Shown one piece after another: positions 1 through 10,129 of a DNA stretch of 64,000 nt. The DNA lies in the NCBI GenBank assembly GCA_035771165.1, contig JAWNZC010000337.1, forward strand, positions 1,414,501 through 1,478,500, written 5' to 3'. The notes beneath the pieces are model-generated. The model saw only the letters and a list, made by a program, of their open reading frames with translations, was not told the DNA's origin and ran no database searches. Position 1 is the first letter of the stretch; each line of letters begins with the position of its first letter. Made by a program: the position numbers and the translations under genes. This DNA is from Paragorgia papillata (Eukaryota > Cnidaria > Anthozoa > Scleralcyonacea > Coralliidae).

Positions 1-155
1 AGGCCCTGGGAACGAGGTTGGGCAAAACTGCGATTTTAGCTGGCACACTTCCGTGAAAATAATTCGTTTCGAGAGGCTGGAACGATTATATTTTGTGACG
101 TCACGCAAGGTACTCGTCTAGCGCCTTCATACAACCTTCATGCTATGAATGTCGA

Positions 156-316
156 TATCTATACACTCTCTCCTCCGCAGAGGTTCTTTCGGAGTGAAGA
201 CGGTGTGTGTTGGAATCGTCTTTCGGAGTGAAGACGGTATGTGTCGGAATCGTCTCCGACGATTCCCGAATTCTCCGATCTCCGAAAGAACCTCTGCGGA
301 GGAGAGAGATCTATAC
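156..316. repeat. Inverted repeat with internal direct duplication
   Basis: The left arm (156-194, containing ctcctccgcagaggttcttt) is the reverse complement of the right arm (279-316). Between them a roughly 35-bp block built on ttcggagtgaagacggt occurs twice in tandem (189-260). It looks like a small foldback element lying immediately upstream of the THAP-like fragment. No clear target-site duplication was seen. Confidence 0.75.
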
Positions 317-357
317 ATATATGGCGTTTGCTGTGTCGTTGGAAAGCTTGTGAAAAC

Positions 358-584
358 ATGGTGTTTAGTTGTGTTGCTGCCAATTGCACGAATAAAGCTA
401 GTCTCAAAGATGGTATAAGTCTTCACACCATTCCATGGTCATCGTGAAGGCAAATTGGGTTGATTTCGTGAAGGCAAAAGGTGTCTTCGAACCTTCGAAA
501 ACTTCAAAACTTTGCTCGTATCATTTCAAGCCTGAGGATATTGCGTGTTACCTGATCAAACAAAACCGACCTATCAAAAATTAA
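358..584 (+). pseudogene. Broken THAP-type zinc finger domain
   Basis: Translation from the ATG at 358 starts MVFSCVAANC, the CxxxxC start of a THAP (C2CH) DNA-binding domain, and runs to a stop just after IPW. From 444, in another frame, the expected rest of the domain follows: WVDFV, then KLCSYHF (the C..H pair), then KPED, and a stop at 582-584. THAP domains bind DNA through a zinc ion held by C2CH and occur in P-element-type transposases and host transcription factors. One short deletion near 440-444 splits the domain into two frames, and nothing recognisable follows it. I read this as a decayed transposase or THAP gene piece. An intron hidden at the frame change is possible but no splice signal fits well. 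Confidence 0.6.
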
Positions 585-885
585 GGGATGATCTGCATCT
601 CAGGATTTGAGTATTTCCAAGTATTGATGCAGCGCCGACAGATATTTCAGCCAACTTGGGTCAATGCATTGTTTTAAACCATTCGCTTATTTCCACGGAG
701 GTCTTTTCGTTAGCTTTTCCTCGACCTCTAACCGTTCCTGTTCTTCTCTGTTGTAATTTTTCAACAAAGTTAACTATAACTTACCCTGCATGCTATTTCA
801 CCTCGATTGGCAATGAGGATTTTATCAAACAACTGAAAAAAATGTAAATAATTATGTCATATTATTCTAGACTATATATATATAT

Positions 886-945
886 ATACTATAAGTGGGC
901 TTACCTCAAATGTTGATGGTTTTGAGGTAAGCCCACTTATAGTAT
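886..945. repeat. Perfect 25-bp hairpin
   Basis: Arms 886-910 and 921-945 are reverse complements (core ataagtgggcttacctcaaa) around a 10-bp loop. The hairpin is preceded by a short TA run. No gene is attached to it. Confidence 0.8.
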
Positions 946-1023
946 ATTCGCTCTATCTTTACGGTATTGAGCACTTTTCGACATTTCGCGAACAACACTT
1001 TGTTTGTTTGAATATATATATAT

Positions 1024-1234
1024 ATAGTTCAATCTACAGACACGGTGTTTCGCTGTACAACAGCTCATCAGTGTAGCTTGGAACAATCTGAATGAATTTC
1101 ACCAATTACTTATACACATGCGATCGTCGGTGACAACCGCATGTGGGACAGCATCGGTGGAGTACATTCAGATAGTGTGAAGTGCGCATGGGCCCAGAGT
1201 GCTCAAACTTCCACAAGGGTGGTGAGCGTTGCAT
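1024..1234 (-). mobile_element. Retrozyme-like repeat, copy A (partial unit)
   Basis: This 211-bp block is nearly identical to 60601-60811, with only a few substitutions, and is bounded on both sides by TA microsatellites. Read on the - strand it contains a hammerhead ribozyme (1027-1084). It lacks the last 66 bp of the 277-bp unit seen at 60.6 kb. Retrozymes are small non-autonomous retroelements that move as circular RNAs cut by their own hammerhead. Assignment rests on the ribozyme and on the tandem arrangement at the other locus. Confidence 0.7.
1027..1084 (-). ncRNA. Hammerhead ribozyme, type I (copy A)
   Basis: On the - strand the core is complete: CUGAUGA, stem II GCUGU/ACAGC with loop UGU, GAAA, stem III ACA/UGU with loop CCG, then C as the cleavage nucleotide. 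Stem I is closed by CUACA before the core and UGUAG after the cut, and further out by GUUC/GAAC beyond an internal loop. The predicted cut on the - strand lies between positions 1039 and 1038. All invariant hammerhead positions that can be checked by eye are present. Confidence 0.85.
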
Positions 1235-1246
1235 ATATATATATAT

Positions 1247-1337
1247 AACAATTATACCATGAGCTCGAGTCGTATGAGCTCATAGCCAACGAGGCGCTTC
1301 GCCTACGCTTACGACGAGAGCGAATGGTATAATTGTT
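1247..1337. repeat. Imperfect hairpin
   Basis: aacaattataccat (1247-1260) pairs with 1324-1337, and inner arms built on gctcgagtcgta and tacgacgagagc extend the stem. It sits directly after the TA run that ends the retrozyme copy. Confidence 0.6.
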
Positions 1338-3520
1338 TTATAATATAGCAAAATATGTTATGATAATTAATGCAAAATTGTTGATTTATTGCAATAAATT
1401 ATATTAATTGAATATCCGCCACATATGAGCTTCCGTCATGCGTATTGTAGTTTATGTTTTTAAGTTTCTTGCTGAGTTGAAAACAGCTTCAGAATTTTCT
1501 CTCAGAGCCAAAAAATACGTTGAAAAGATTGCATGAAGAATAAAAACAGCTTTGAAAAATCAAAAGGTGGGTGATTTATTTCTTAATCGCTGTTGTGAAT
1601 CTTTGGCTTTTTAAATGGACAAAGAAGCTAAAAATATAATTAATAGCGAAAATTACGCGTTGTTTTTCAATATTTCTAACCTGAAAGAATAACACAGTTT
1701 TTATCCATACTGATTTATTCCTTCAAAAACTCATTTGCTGAGTAATAATAATGGTTGTACTCATAAATATGTGTTGTTAGTTCAATTCTTGTGGATTTTA
1801 ATTTGTTTGACAAAACATTATTGTCAACCTGACAATTCAAATCGGGTTTTGTAAACTCTTAAGACGGGTTTTAAGGTGGATTTACCATCTTAACTTTGTA
1901 AATTGTGCATTTGGGTTGTGTATTTTGTGTTAAATGTTAGTTTCCCCTTCTTAACTCAAGTTTTTCTGAGCTACAGTATACGTTGAAAAAACCAGCCAGT
2001 TTCATCTGCAATAGTTTAAGAAAACTACGCCGCCATTTTTCTTTTCACTACTCGCTGTATATGAGCTGATATACAGTTAGTAATGCAGCCAATCAGATTG
2101 CAAGATAGCTCATACACCATTAATAGCTATATATATATAATAATTTAATATCATGCAAAATTTCGACTCAAGCACCATGTCCACTTACAAGAAGTGTCTG
2201 CTTAAAACGTTCCAATGAAATGAAAATTCACGTTATTCACCCCACTTTTTTATTGTACTTGAAAGAACATGTAAAGTAATAAATAAATAAATTTTACGTG
2301 GCTTTATATATATACTTTGACGCTCTCTGAGCAATCACTCCTCCTAAACAACACTTTGCAATTTCCCATGCACGTAATCTAGATTCTAGCTGTTAGTCAA
2401 TGTAACTATACAGTACCTGTATACATATTTAATGCAACCAACATGTCCACATCTTACAAGCAACAATTCTGCATTGAGTGACAACAAGAGTGATTGCTTA
2501 TAAGCTGTTCATATGGGGTGTGTGTTTTAATCATACGAAACCCTTAAAAATTTGCATCTGTTGACTGCAGTAATTCATACAACGAAAATTGCAGACAATC
2601 TATATGCAATCCGTGAACAATCATCATTCATGAAGCACTGTGCTTACAATTTATGGACGTATTTTAAGTTATTAAGACTGATTTATTTGCTTCACAGTGC
2701 CTAACGATTTGCTAGACATAAGTGACTGTATATACTTACTTGTAGATGGTGCACTACATATTATTATGTTTTCTCTTAATTATGTGTACCTTTTCATTTG
2801 AGGCAGTTGACAAAGCTTTACATGGTTGGGTAGTCTAGATTGAGAAAAGCAAAAACAACATTTATTATAAAACATTAAGCATATTTCAAAGGCCAAACAA
2901 TGAAACAAATTCTGAAAAGGCAATTCTGGAGCAAAAATTGAGCATGAAAATGGAGCAAAAATTAGTTTAATTTCCTTTAATTGAATGAACCTTTACTGTA
3001 ATTCTTTCACTCTTGCAGCCTAGTCTAGAGATTTCTGGCATTAGACATGCGGAATTAGAGCAGAAATGATACGGTGCGTGCTTAAAAAAGCATCCCAATA
3101 TTACTTTTCAAAAACCTTTCCCTATTACTAAACAGTGGCATTTTCAAGTACAATACATTTTATCACATTGATAGAGGCCTTTCTCTACAATTCTCATTTA
3201 CCTTATTAGCTGCCACTACAAAACACGGCCCTTTTTGTTTAATGCTTGCGTGTGTTGCATTGTGCTGTGCAACCCAACTGCACTGTGCTGCTTTTCGCAT
3301 GCGTAAAACAATATGTACACTCGCAACACAATTTTGCAAACGACATGTGCTAATTGATGTGCAAAAGTCTCAGTATCACCTTGTACAACGAAAAGTGTCG
3401 CAGCATAATATAAGATCTCGCAACGTAACGTATACGATCGAAGGTTAAGGTTATTTTATATATAGATCAACCAAGACGTCTGCTTTCTTCAGTAACATCT
3501 GCGCTATCAAACACATTTAC
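1338..3520. other. AT-rich stretch without recognised gene
   Basis: Many stops in all frames and no conserved motif were seen. Only short TA runs (2130-2150, 2305-2315) and a 68-codon open frame at 3242-3448 without recognisable similarity are present. Confidence 0.5.
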
Positions 3521-3539
3521 TGGTTTGGTTCAACACGGT

Positions 3540-3683
3540 TTTCTTAAAACGAGTATACTAATAACCTGCAAATTCGAACTGCCTTTAATTACCCAAGATA
3601 AAGTCAAGAACTATTTGCAATCTATGCCATCTCATAAAGCGACAGGCTCTGACGGTTTAAGCATGAAACTTCTCAAGATAGCT
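3540..3683 (+). pseudogene. LINE reverse transcriptase fragment 1
   Basis: The translation includes KATGSDGLSMKLLK, the first conserved finger motif of CR1/L2-type reverse transcriptases. The reading continues after the insertion at 3693-3898. Confidence 0.75.
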
Positions 3684-3692
3684 GCCTCGGCC

Positions 3693-3898
3693 AGGGCTGT
3701 CGAGAGACAGAACGGGCCCCGGGTCATAATTTGCGTGCGGGCCCTCTCCGTATTTTTACCAAGGTTTTACTGGGCCCCAGCGGTAAGTTTTTGATAATTA
3801 TTATCATATATGATATATCTTCATAGACTGAATTTTTAGCCCGGGCCCCAGGGTAATTAGCCCGCCTACCCCCCCCCCCCCCCCCCTCGACGGTACTG
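3693..3898. mobile_element. MITE inserted in the LINE, with 9-bp target duplication
   Basis: The insert is flanked by gcctcggcc at 3684-3692 and 3899-3907. Its ends are weak terminal inverted repeats built on GTCGAG. It contains a C-run of about 19 bases (3870-3886) and repeated gggcccc blocks. Removing it restores the reverse transcriptase reading frame across the junction. An 8-9-bp duplication suggests a hAT-type origin. Confidence 0.7.
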
Positions 3899-3907
3899 GC
3901 CTCGGCC

Positions 3908-4340
3908 ATATCACCATCAATCTGTAAACTCATTAACCACTGCCTTTTAAATAATGATTTTCCATCCCAGTGGAAGATTGCCAGGGTTACACCAATTTTC
4001 AAAAGACAGGGAAAAAAGGATGACAAGAGCAATTACAGACCAATCTCGGTTCTCCCGATTCTGTCAAAAGTCTACGAAAAATATATTCATGAGTCACTCT
4101 ATGAATATTGCAATAAAAATAACATTTTGAATAAACTCCAGTCGGGATTCCGCAAAGGCTACTCAACAGAGTCGGCGCGTATTCGTATATAATCGACCAA
4201 ATTCGTTTTGATTTGGATAGTAATAAAATCAGTGGTCTTGTTTTTGTTGATTACAAGAAGGCTTTCGACCTAATTGATCACGAAATCCTGCTTGCAAAAC
4301 TCAAGGAATATGGTCTGGAATCAAGAGAAGTTCAGCTCTT
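3908..4340 (+). pseudogene. LINE reverse transcriptase fragment 2
   Basis: Reads WKIARVTPIFK, NYRPISVLP, SGFRKGYST, a frame break near 4180, then FVDYKKAFDLIDHEILL. These are reverse transcriptase motifs up to block A with its aspartates. The frame is lost at the foldback insertion that follows. Confidence 0.8.
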
Positions 4341-4344
4341 TAAC

Positions 4345-5019
4345 GTGGCTCCATGCAGTTTCTTGAAAAATGGAAAATACATGTTTGAGAGTTCAAAACA
4401 CGTACATAAACAATTCGGAAAAAGAATAAAAGTAAATGTGATGCATAATTAAACAGTCTGACAATCAAAAACTGCTACCAAATAAATACCAACAGTTGTT
4501 GCTATGGCAACAATGACGTTTCAAAATGGCTGCCAATTACCCTTCAAACTAATTTAATTCGAAAAAAAACTTTGGTGACCCCCAATTTTTTTTTTATTAA
4601 AACTTTTCTTGAAGTATGAGTAATCAATAGGCTGATTTTAAAAAATTCTGTAGAACGAATAATTTTTTTTTCGGAAAAATCATGTTTGTTAATTTTTAAA
4701 AAATTTTGTTGTACAGAATATTTTTTAAATTGGCCTATTGATTACTCATACTTCAAGGGAAGTTTTAATAAAAAAAAAATTGGGGGTCACCAAAGTTTTT
4801 TCCAAATAAAATTACTTTGAAGGGTAATTGGCAGCCATTTTGAAACGTCATTGTTGCCATAGCAACAACTGTTGCTATTTATTTGATAACAGTTTTTGAT
4901 TGTCAGACTGTTTAACTAGGTATAACATTTAGTTTCATTATTTTTTCCGAATTGTTTATGCGCGTGTTTTGGACTCTCAATCTTGTAGTTTCCATTTTCG
5001 AAGAAACTGTATGGAGCCA
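4345..5019. mobile_element. 675-bp foldback element inserted in the LINE
   Basis: Almost the whole segment is one inverted repeat centred near 4680. The ends are tggctccatgcagtttctt (from 4346) and its near complement at 5000-5018. It replaces the part of the reverse transcriptase between VQLF and QYVQIDG. No target duplication was seen, so some host sequence may have been lost on insertion. Confidence 0.8.
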
Positions 5020-5870
5020 GTATGTTCAAATTGATGGCTGTAAATCGTCTCTACAGTTGATAACAAATGGTGTTCCACAAGGTTCTATATTGGGACCTCT
5101 GCTTTTTCTGATATTCATTAACGATTTGCCAACAGAGATCCAAGAATGTATGACAGACATCTATGCTGACGATACCACTCTGAGTACATCAGGTACTCCA
5201 AATGATCAAGCGCAAGTCCAGGAGAGACTTCAAAAAGATGTCGACAATATGAAAACATGGTCAGGAAAAAATCATATGGTTTTAAACCCAACAAAAAAAA
5301 AGACAATGCTCGTGGCCGGAAAACGATTATCAAAAAAAGTCCCGTCAACTGAGTTGAAAGTGTACATCGATGGTGAACAAATTCAGCAGGTTTCTACGCA
5401 GAAACTTGGACTTATTGATGAAGAAATGTCCTTTAACGAACATGTTGACAAATTGACTACAAAGTTAGCGCAGAAAATTGGTGTTTTGCGCAAAATCCGG
5501 CGACGTCTTCCCATTCGTGAAAGAATGCTTTACTACAATGCCATGATAACGCCTAATCTGATGTAAGGTAGTACTATATGGAGTTCTTGTTCCAGTGAAA
5601 AATTGCAGAAAATTTTCAGGTTGCAAAAAAGAGCTGCAAGGATAATCCTGAATGCCGACAAAACTGCCATGCAGAAGTGTTGATTTATTTTCCAAACTGC
5701 GTTGGATGCCATTTTTCGATGAGATAAAAATTAATAAATGTAAATTAATTTATAAAAGACTAAATCAAATCTCGTTTGTCCACGGTACAAACGAGAGACT
5801 GAAGGTGGTAGAACATTTACTGTACCGAACTCAGTTAAGAGTCTGAGACTTTTAATAGTTTTAATAAAGC
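5020..5870 (+). pseudogene. LINE reverse transcriptase fragment 3, with catalytic YADD
   Basis: Contains GVPQGSILGPLLFLIFINDL, then IYADDT (catalytic aspartates), the thumb region, and a C-terminal piece with KLRWMPF. The frame is open from 4952 to 5566 and broken afterwards by a stop at 5564-5566 and a shift near 5650. It is the best preserved part of the element. Confidence 0.85.
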
Positions 5871-5946
5871 AATACGTTCTTACTTTTTAGCAAAATATGA
5901 GCATATTGATAACAACTTTGAAACACTAATTTTTAATACCTAACCT

Positions 5947-6270
5947 ATACAGTGTGTATAAAAAAAACCGGAACCCTTAGAAAATGAATGAGTATTCTGT
6001 TCAAACAACCTATTGTAGTAGTTTGAAAGCCCTAAACACCTCTGAGCTAGGATGCGTAAAAAACACCGTCTTGTACACCTGGGAAATTAAGATAACTTGA
6101 AGTGTATGCATGGTGAAAGTATTTAAGCTTTTTCTCTTCCTGTTTAACTTATGTGCTGATTAATTTATAACGCAGCGCTTTTAGGGCTTTCAAGCTACTA
6201 CAATAGGTTGTTTTAAAAGAATACTAATTCATTTTCTAAGGGTTCCGGGGTTTTTTATACACACTATATA
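5947..6270. mobile_element. Mariner-like MITE, family M1 copy 1
   Basis: Long terminal inverted repeats of about 90 bp start TACAGTGTGTATAAAA, continue through gaacccttagaaaatgaat, and are mirrored at 6185-6269. TA-rich flanks fit a TA target. Related copies lie at 51807-52130 and 61351-62065. It sits inside the 3' part of the LINE. Confidence 0.8.
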
Positions 6271-6440
6271 TGTATAATAATATTTTTAAATTCCATACGT
6301 ACTTTTCCATGTCTTATTTTTTAATGATTTCTTTAGTTAGTTTAATTGCCATTCTATTATGATTGTAATTAGGAATTGTAGGAGGGCCACAAATTTATCA
6401 GCATTTTTGCTGTCACGTGTTACCCTCATTAAATAAAGTT

Positions 6441-6594
<154 letters not shown>

Positions 6595-7060
6595 TAACGG
6601 AAAGTCCCACACGTAACGTAAAGTCCGACAAGTTAGCGTAAAGCCCTAATCAAACGAGAACGCAAGTCATCGCAAGTTGGCAGTCACGCTATCTCAGCCA
6701 GCCGCTCTGAATAGTTTCCCAAAAATATCATGTACCGTGACAAAGTTAAAACTTGTTTAAAACACTCATGAAACTTTTATTTTGTTAATTTGGGGAGTTC
6801 GACGACCGCCACAGAAATTCTGACTGCCAACTTGCCATGACTTGCGTTCTCGTTTGATTAGGGCTTAAGATCTAATGCAATGTCCCACAGCGTAACGTAT
6901 AACACCTCACGTGTCGTAATAGAACGTAATAGAAGGTCTCATAATATAACGTAAGATCTAGCGCAAGGTCTCGCAACATATCGTCAGGTCAAACAATATA
7001 ATGTAATTATACGTCTCATGAGGTAACGTGTAGTCTCAAAACGTAACGTACAGTATGCAT
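6595..7060. repeat. Degenerate 18-20-bp repeat (gtctcgcaacgtaacgta type)
   Basis: Diverged copies of a unit close to gtctcgcaacgtaacgtaa are strung along 6595-6641 and 6866-7055. A related copy is at 3412-3433. The array is split by the MITE at 6642-6865, so the array is older. Confidence 0.6.
6642..6865. mobile_element. Harbinger-like MITE, family M2 copy 1
   Basis: Terminal inverted repeats begin agccctaatcaaacgagaac and extend about 45 bp. TAA flanks both sides (6639-6641 and 6866-6868). A second copy with the same internal sequence and also flanked by TAA lies at 33096-33328. TIRs of this kind with a 3-bp TWA duplication suggest the PIF/Harbinger superfamily. Confidence 0.8.
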
Positions 7061-7248
7061 TATACTGAAACCTTCTCCGCAAGTAATATGGGGTCATGGC
7101 GACATTCTGTTAATAAGTCTTTGCCCAATGAAACATTTGAAAAATTCCCTTCGGCCAATGAGATACTACAATTTCTCTATTAAACCCTCCTCTCTTTTAA
7201 GCCCCATCTTAAAAAAGACCCTTCTTTCCGTAAACAAAATAAACAATT

Positions 7249-7370
7249 TTTTTTCGTTTTTGTTTTTGTTGTACAAGCTGTCGTAAGTTAAACAGTCCCG
7301 TCTGGAGCTCAGAGTTTTTCTCTGAGTTTAACTTACGACAACTTGTACAGCAAAAAGAAAAACGAAAAAA
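7249..7370. repeat. Foldback hairpin
   Basis: Arms containing gttgtacaagctgtcgtaagtt (7269-7290) and its near complement (7327-7350) continue outward into complementary tttttcg and cgaaaaa tracts. The loop is about 35 bp. Confidence 0.75.
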
Positions 7371-9000
7371 CTTTACCAACTTCAAGCAGAAAACACTAAC
7401 ATCAAAAAATAATTATTACACCCAGTCACCCCTCGTGAAAAACTCGTAAAAAATCTATAGTAAATTTAATAATCATGAAAAAGGCATGAATGAGCTACCA
7501 AGAACGATTTAATATCTGATGGACGTACTTGGCAAAAAGCGTTAACAGCAATGAGAGGAGTCTATTTCCAGCATTGAATTCATGCACCCACTCAAGCCAG
7601 AAGGCCTGTACAACTGTAAATCGCCTCACAGGCCCCAGGAACTGCCCAATGTCAACTGACTAAATAACTGTAAGCTAACTTCCGTCCTCATAAACAACAA
7701 AAAATGAAAAGGGGACGCTGTCAAGACAGAGTGTCATGCATATCGAGATTAAATAGCTTAATTACCAAAAACTAGTTTGCCTCCCGTCACATGTCTAATG
7801 TAACCAAAGAACTCGTGGTCTGTCGTAAATGCCATATCTTCGATCGACCTCTAATATACAGTACTGCACGCAGTGGCGTAACGATAGAGTAATGTTAATT
7901 GGCGACCCCTCTATATTTGGCGCCCGGCGAAGCTGACTCCCGAAATCATACTTTAAGTATTCAATACTACGTAAATGATTCGTGGTTTCTGCTAGATACT
8001 GAACTTTACATTACTGTCGTCGTCCTAGTTAAGCTCCCTATTCTCTATGAAAGTCATCAGGTGTAAAGTGGTTAATTGACAGTGAGTGGAACTCACCGAA
8101 ATATATAGTTCAAACTCGACTCGAAAAGTCACAAGCATCAACAAATACAAAGCAGAAAGAAAATAAGAACAACATACGCAGCCACTCCCCACAAAGCAAA
8201 TGAAATCGAAAGTAAACACAAAAGGAACAAAACACTGCTTGCGTGCAAGAGGGTGTACATTTGGGTTCGTTTGGGCTGCCTGTGGTTCGGCCGCGAGAAA
8301 AAAGACTAAGACTGACATCTAAGATGACCGCGTTGGGCCTAGAACTGACGTCCAAAAATTCCTATTTGCCGCCATGTTTTGCCTCACCTTTTTATTGGCA
8401 GTGAGCCTTCCAGGTATATATAGAGTTCACTGGAGGAACATGCCACCAGACCTCCCTAGCGATCTTCGTATGTCCAAGAAGGATATACCTGTAAGTCCTG
8501 TATACAGACAACGCCATCCTTGGCCTCTATGCTTCGACACTACCGAACCTGTACTTGACGACCTGACCTTCCTCCTGCTCCTACTTCGAGCGATCTAAAT
8601 AGCAAACTCCTACAGTATGAGACGCCCCAGTATAGCTGAGGGTCACCAAGGACTGCTAGGAGTCTAGGATCGCACTCTATAAACGTTCAGTAAACACCCA
8701 AGGCTCATTGCCTTGAAAAACGAAGCCCTGTGAACTTGCTAAAGAAGCTTGTGGGATTAAAGTAGGGAACATAATTCACCACACTGCGCACCTCCATCCA
8801 CACACTGCGAGAAAAAGTACGCCACTGAAGTACTATGGCTGCCTCTACAAGAAGAGGTTCGACGTGGGACTCTCTAAATCTCCAGTGCATGCACACCCAC
8901 TATGGAGTTAGCTGTCATTGCTGGCATTCATTAGCGAGAACATACAGACCATCCAAATCTTCCGCAAAAATACGTCATCACTATAGAAATTACGGCAAGG
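7371..9000. other. No recognised gene
   Basis: The stretch holds short open frames on both strands (for example 8374-8598 + and 8025-8355 -) without recognisable domains or splice context. No tandem repeat or clear foldback was seen. Confidence 0.4.
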
Positions 9001-9001
9001 T

Positions 9002-9170
9002 TTGATATACTGCCAAAACAGAAAACGTAGGAGTCTAAGGTTTCGAGCGAAGGCCCTTCGTCAGTCCACGTTTCTCTCTGACGATAAGGGCCTTCGCTCG
9101 AAAAGTTCATACTATATTTCGATTGTTGTTTCAACACTGCCTACGCAGCACACTACTTTTATTTCACTGT
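9002..9170. repeat. Dispersed repeat family R2 with hammerhead-like hairpin, copy 1
   Basis: Contains gatatactgcc...acgtagga followed by tttcgagcgaaggccctt, cgtcag, and then an inverted second copy of the same block (9075-9105). The segment 9105-9160 (atatttcgattgttgtttca...cctacgcagcac) matches the other end of the repeat at 15405-15455. Relatives lie at 15405-15530, 55321-55350 and 56418-56460. Confidence 0.65.
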
Positions 9171-9489
9171 TTAGAAGTTATGGCCTCGGCTCACAAACGT
9201 TATCCCTTATTGCCTACAGCGGAAGCTTACTAGGGTAATCTGTTTTCTCAGACTATGCCAGCTGCAGGTCTAATTCACTAGAAAGCCTTATATCAAAACT
9301 GACTGCATGTGCTGACTCCCAGTCCATCAAGAAAGTCCACATCGTCACATACATTTAGGGGAATCTCCGCACACCTATCCACTTTCTGACAATTGGTTGC
9401 TAGAACGAGCTCTAGTCCCATCAAAAGTATCAAATTTCCAACAGTTCCTTCTCATCCCTTTCTGCAAGCTAAGCACTTAATATGCAAAC

Positions 9490-9840
9490 AAGACTAATTA
9501 CGGTGTGTGTGTGTGTCGTCCGTGCACATTTAGTCATATTGTGGTTGAGAGGGCATGTCACGTCCATAAGTGCGCAGCTGGCTGCCACTGATCGTTGCAC
9601 GAAAGGTTCTGCAGCAGCGTGGACAGGAGATGGTCGCAATGCTGAGTAGAGGGTCACTGGCACGGGCTTTCCTGACCTGCCTCTGTTCTACTGTGGCTGT
9701 CCTTTTGGCCTCACATGATGTGGACGGTGAAACGCCATTTAGCTCAGTCCTGGCCCTGGGCAGTCGACTCTCATATGTCATGCAGGACAAATGTCAAGCG
9801 CTTTGAGTGAATTGACTTCAGCGTGTCTTTGAAGGGCTTC
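9490..9840 (-). pseudogene. LINE ORF C-terminal fragment with zinc finger (degenerate)
   Basis: On the - strand the frame reads a basic segment (VRKARASDP) followed by CPRC, TFRA and, 12 residues after the second Cys, LRTYG. This resembles the C-terminal CxxC...H zinc finger and preceding Lys/Arg-rich stretch found at the end of some jockey-type LINE reverse transcriptases in animals. The first histidine-side residues are eroded. No reverse transcriptase core was found upstream on the same strand. The identification rests on motif resemblance only. Confidence 0.4.
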
Positions 9841-9918
9841 TTTTGATCACCATGAGAGCGCTTGCCTTCCTGTAGCTGGCTGTAGAATAGTCTCTTGTCC
9901 AGTTGAGCAAGGACCTGA

Positions 9919-10051
9919 GGCCATGTCCGCACGTATGCGTTTTCATAGCGTTTTTTATATTGTTCTCAGTCCTCAGGGGAGCAGAAAACAATGGTCTCAT
10001 TACCTCCTGAAACAATATGAAAACGCTAGGAAAACGTATACGTGTGGATGG
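9919..10051. mobile_element. MITE, family M3 copy 1
   Basis: Inverted repeats start near gtccgcacgtatgcgttttc and end cgtatacgtgtggat. Both arms contain aaaacgct and caatatgaaaacgct motifs. A better preserved copy is at 52145-52284. Confidence 0.75.
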
Positions 10052-10129
10052 GAACAGGGGTCTGAGACTGTCCGAGATCTGGTCTTACTAATTACGGTAC
10101 TACCATGTCAAGACACAATATTATAGGCA

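Noticed and set aside
3242..3448. 68-codon open frame upstream of the LINE
   Set aside because: No recognisable motif. It overlaps the acgtaacgta repeat unit at its end.
8025..8598. Several short open frames around 8.0-8.6 kb
   Set aside because: Signal-peptide-like start at 8374 but no conserved domain and no supporting exon. Not called.
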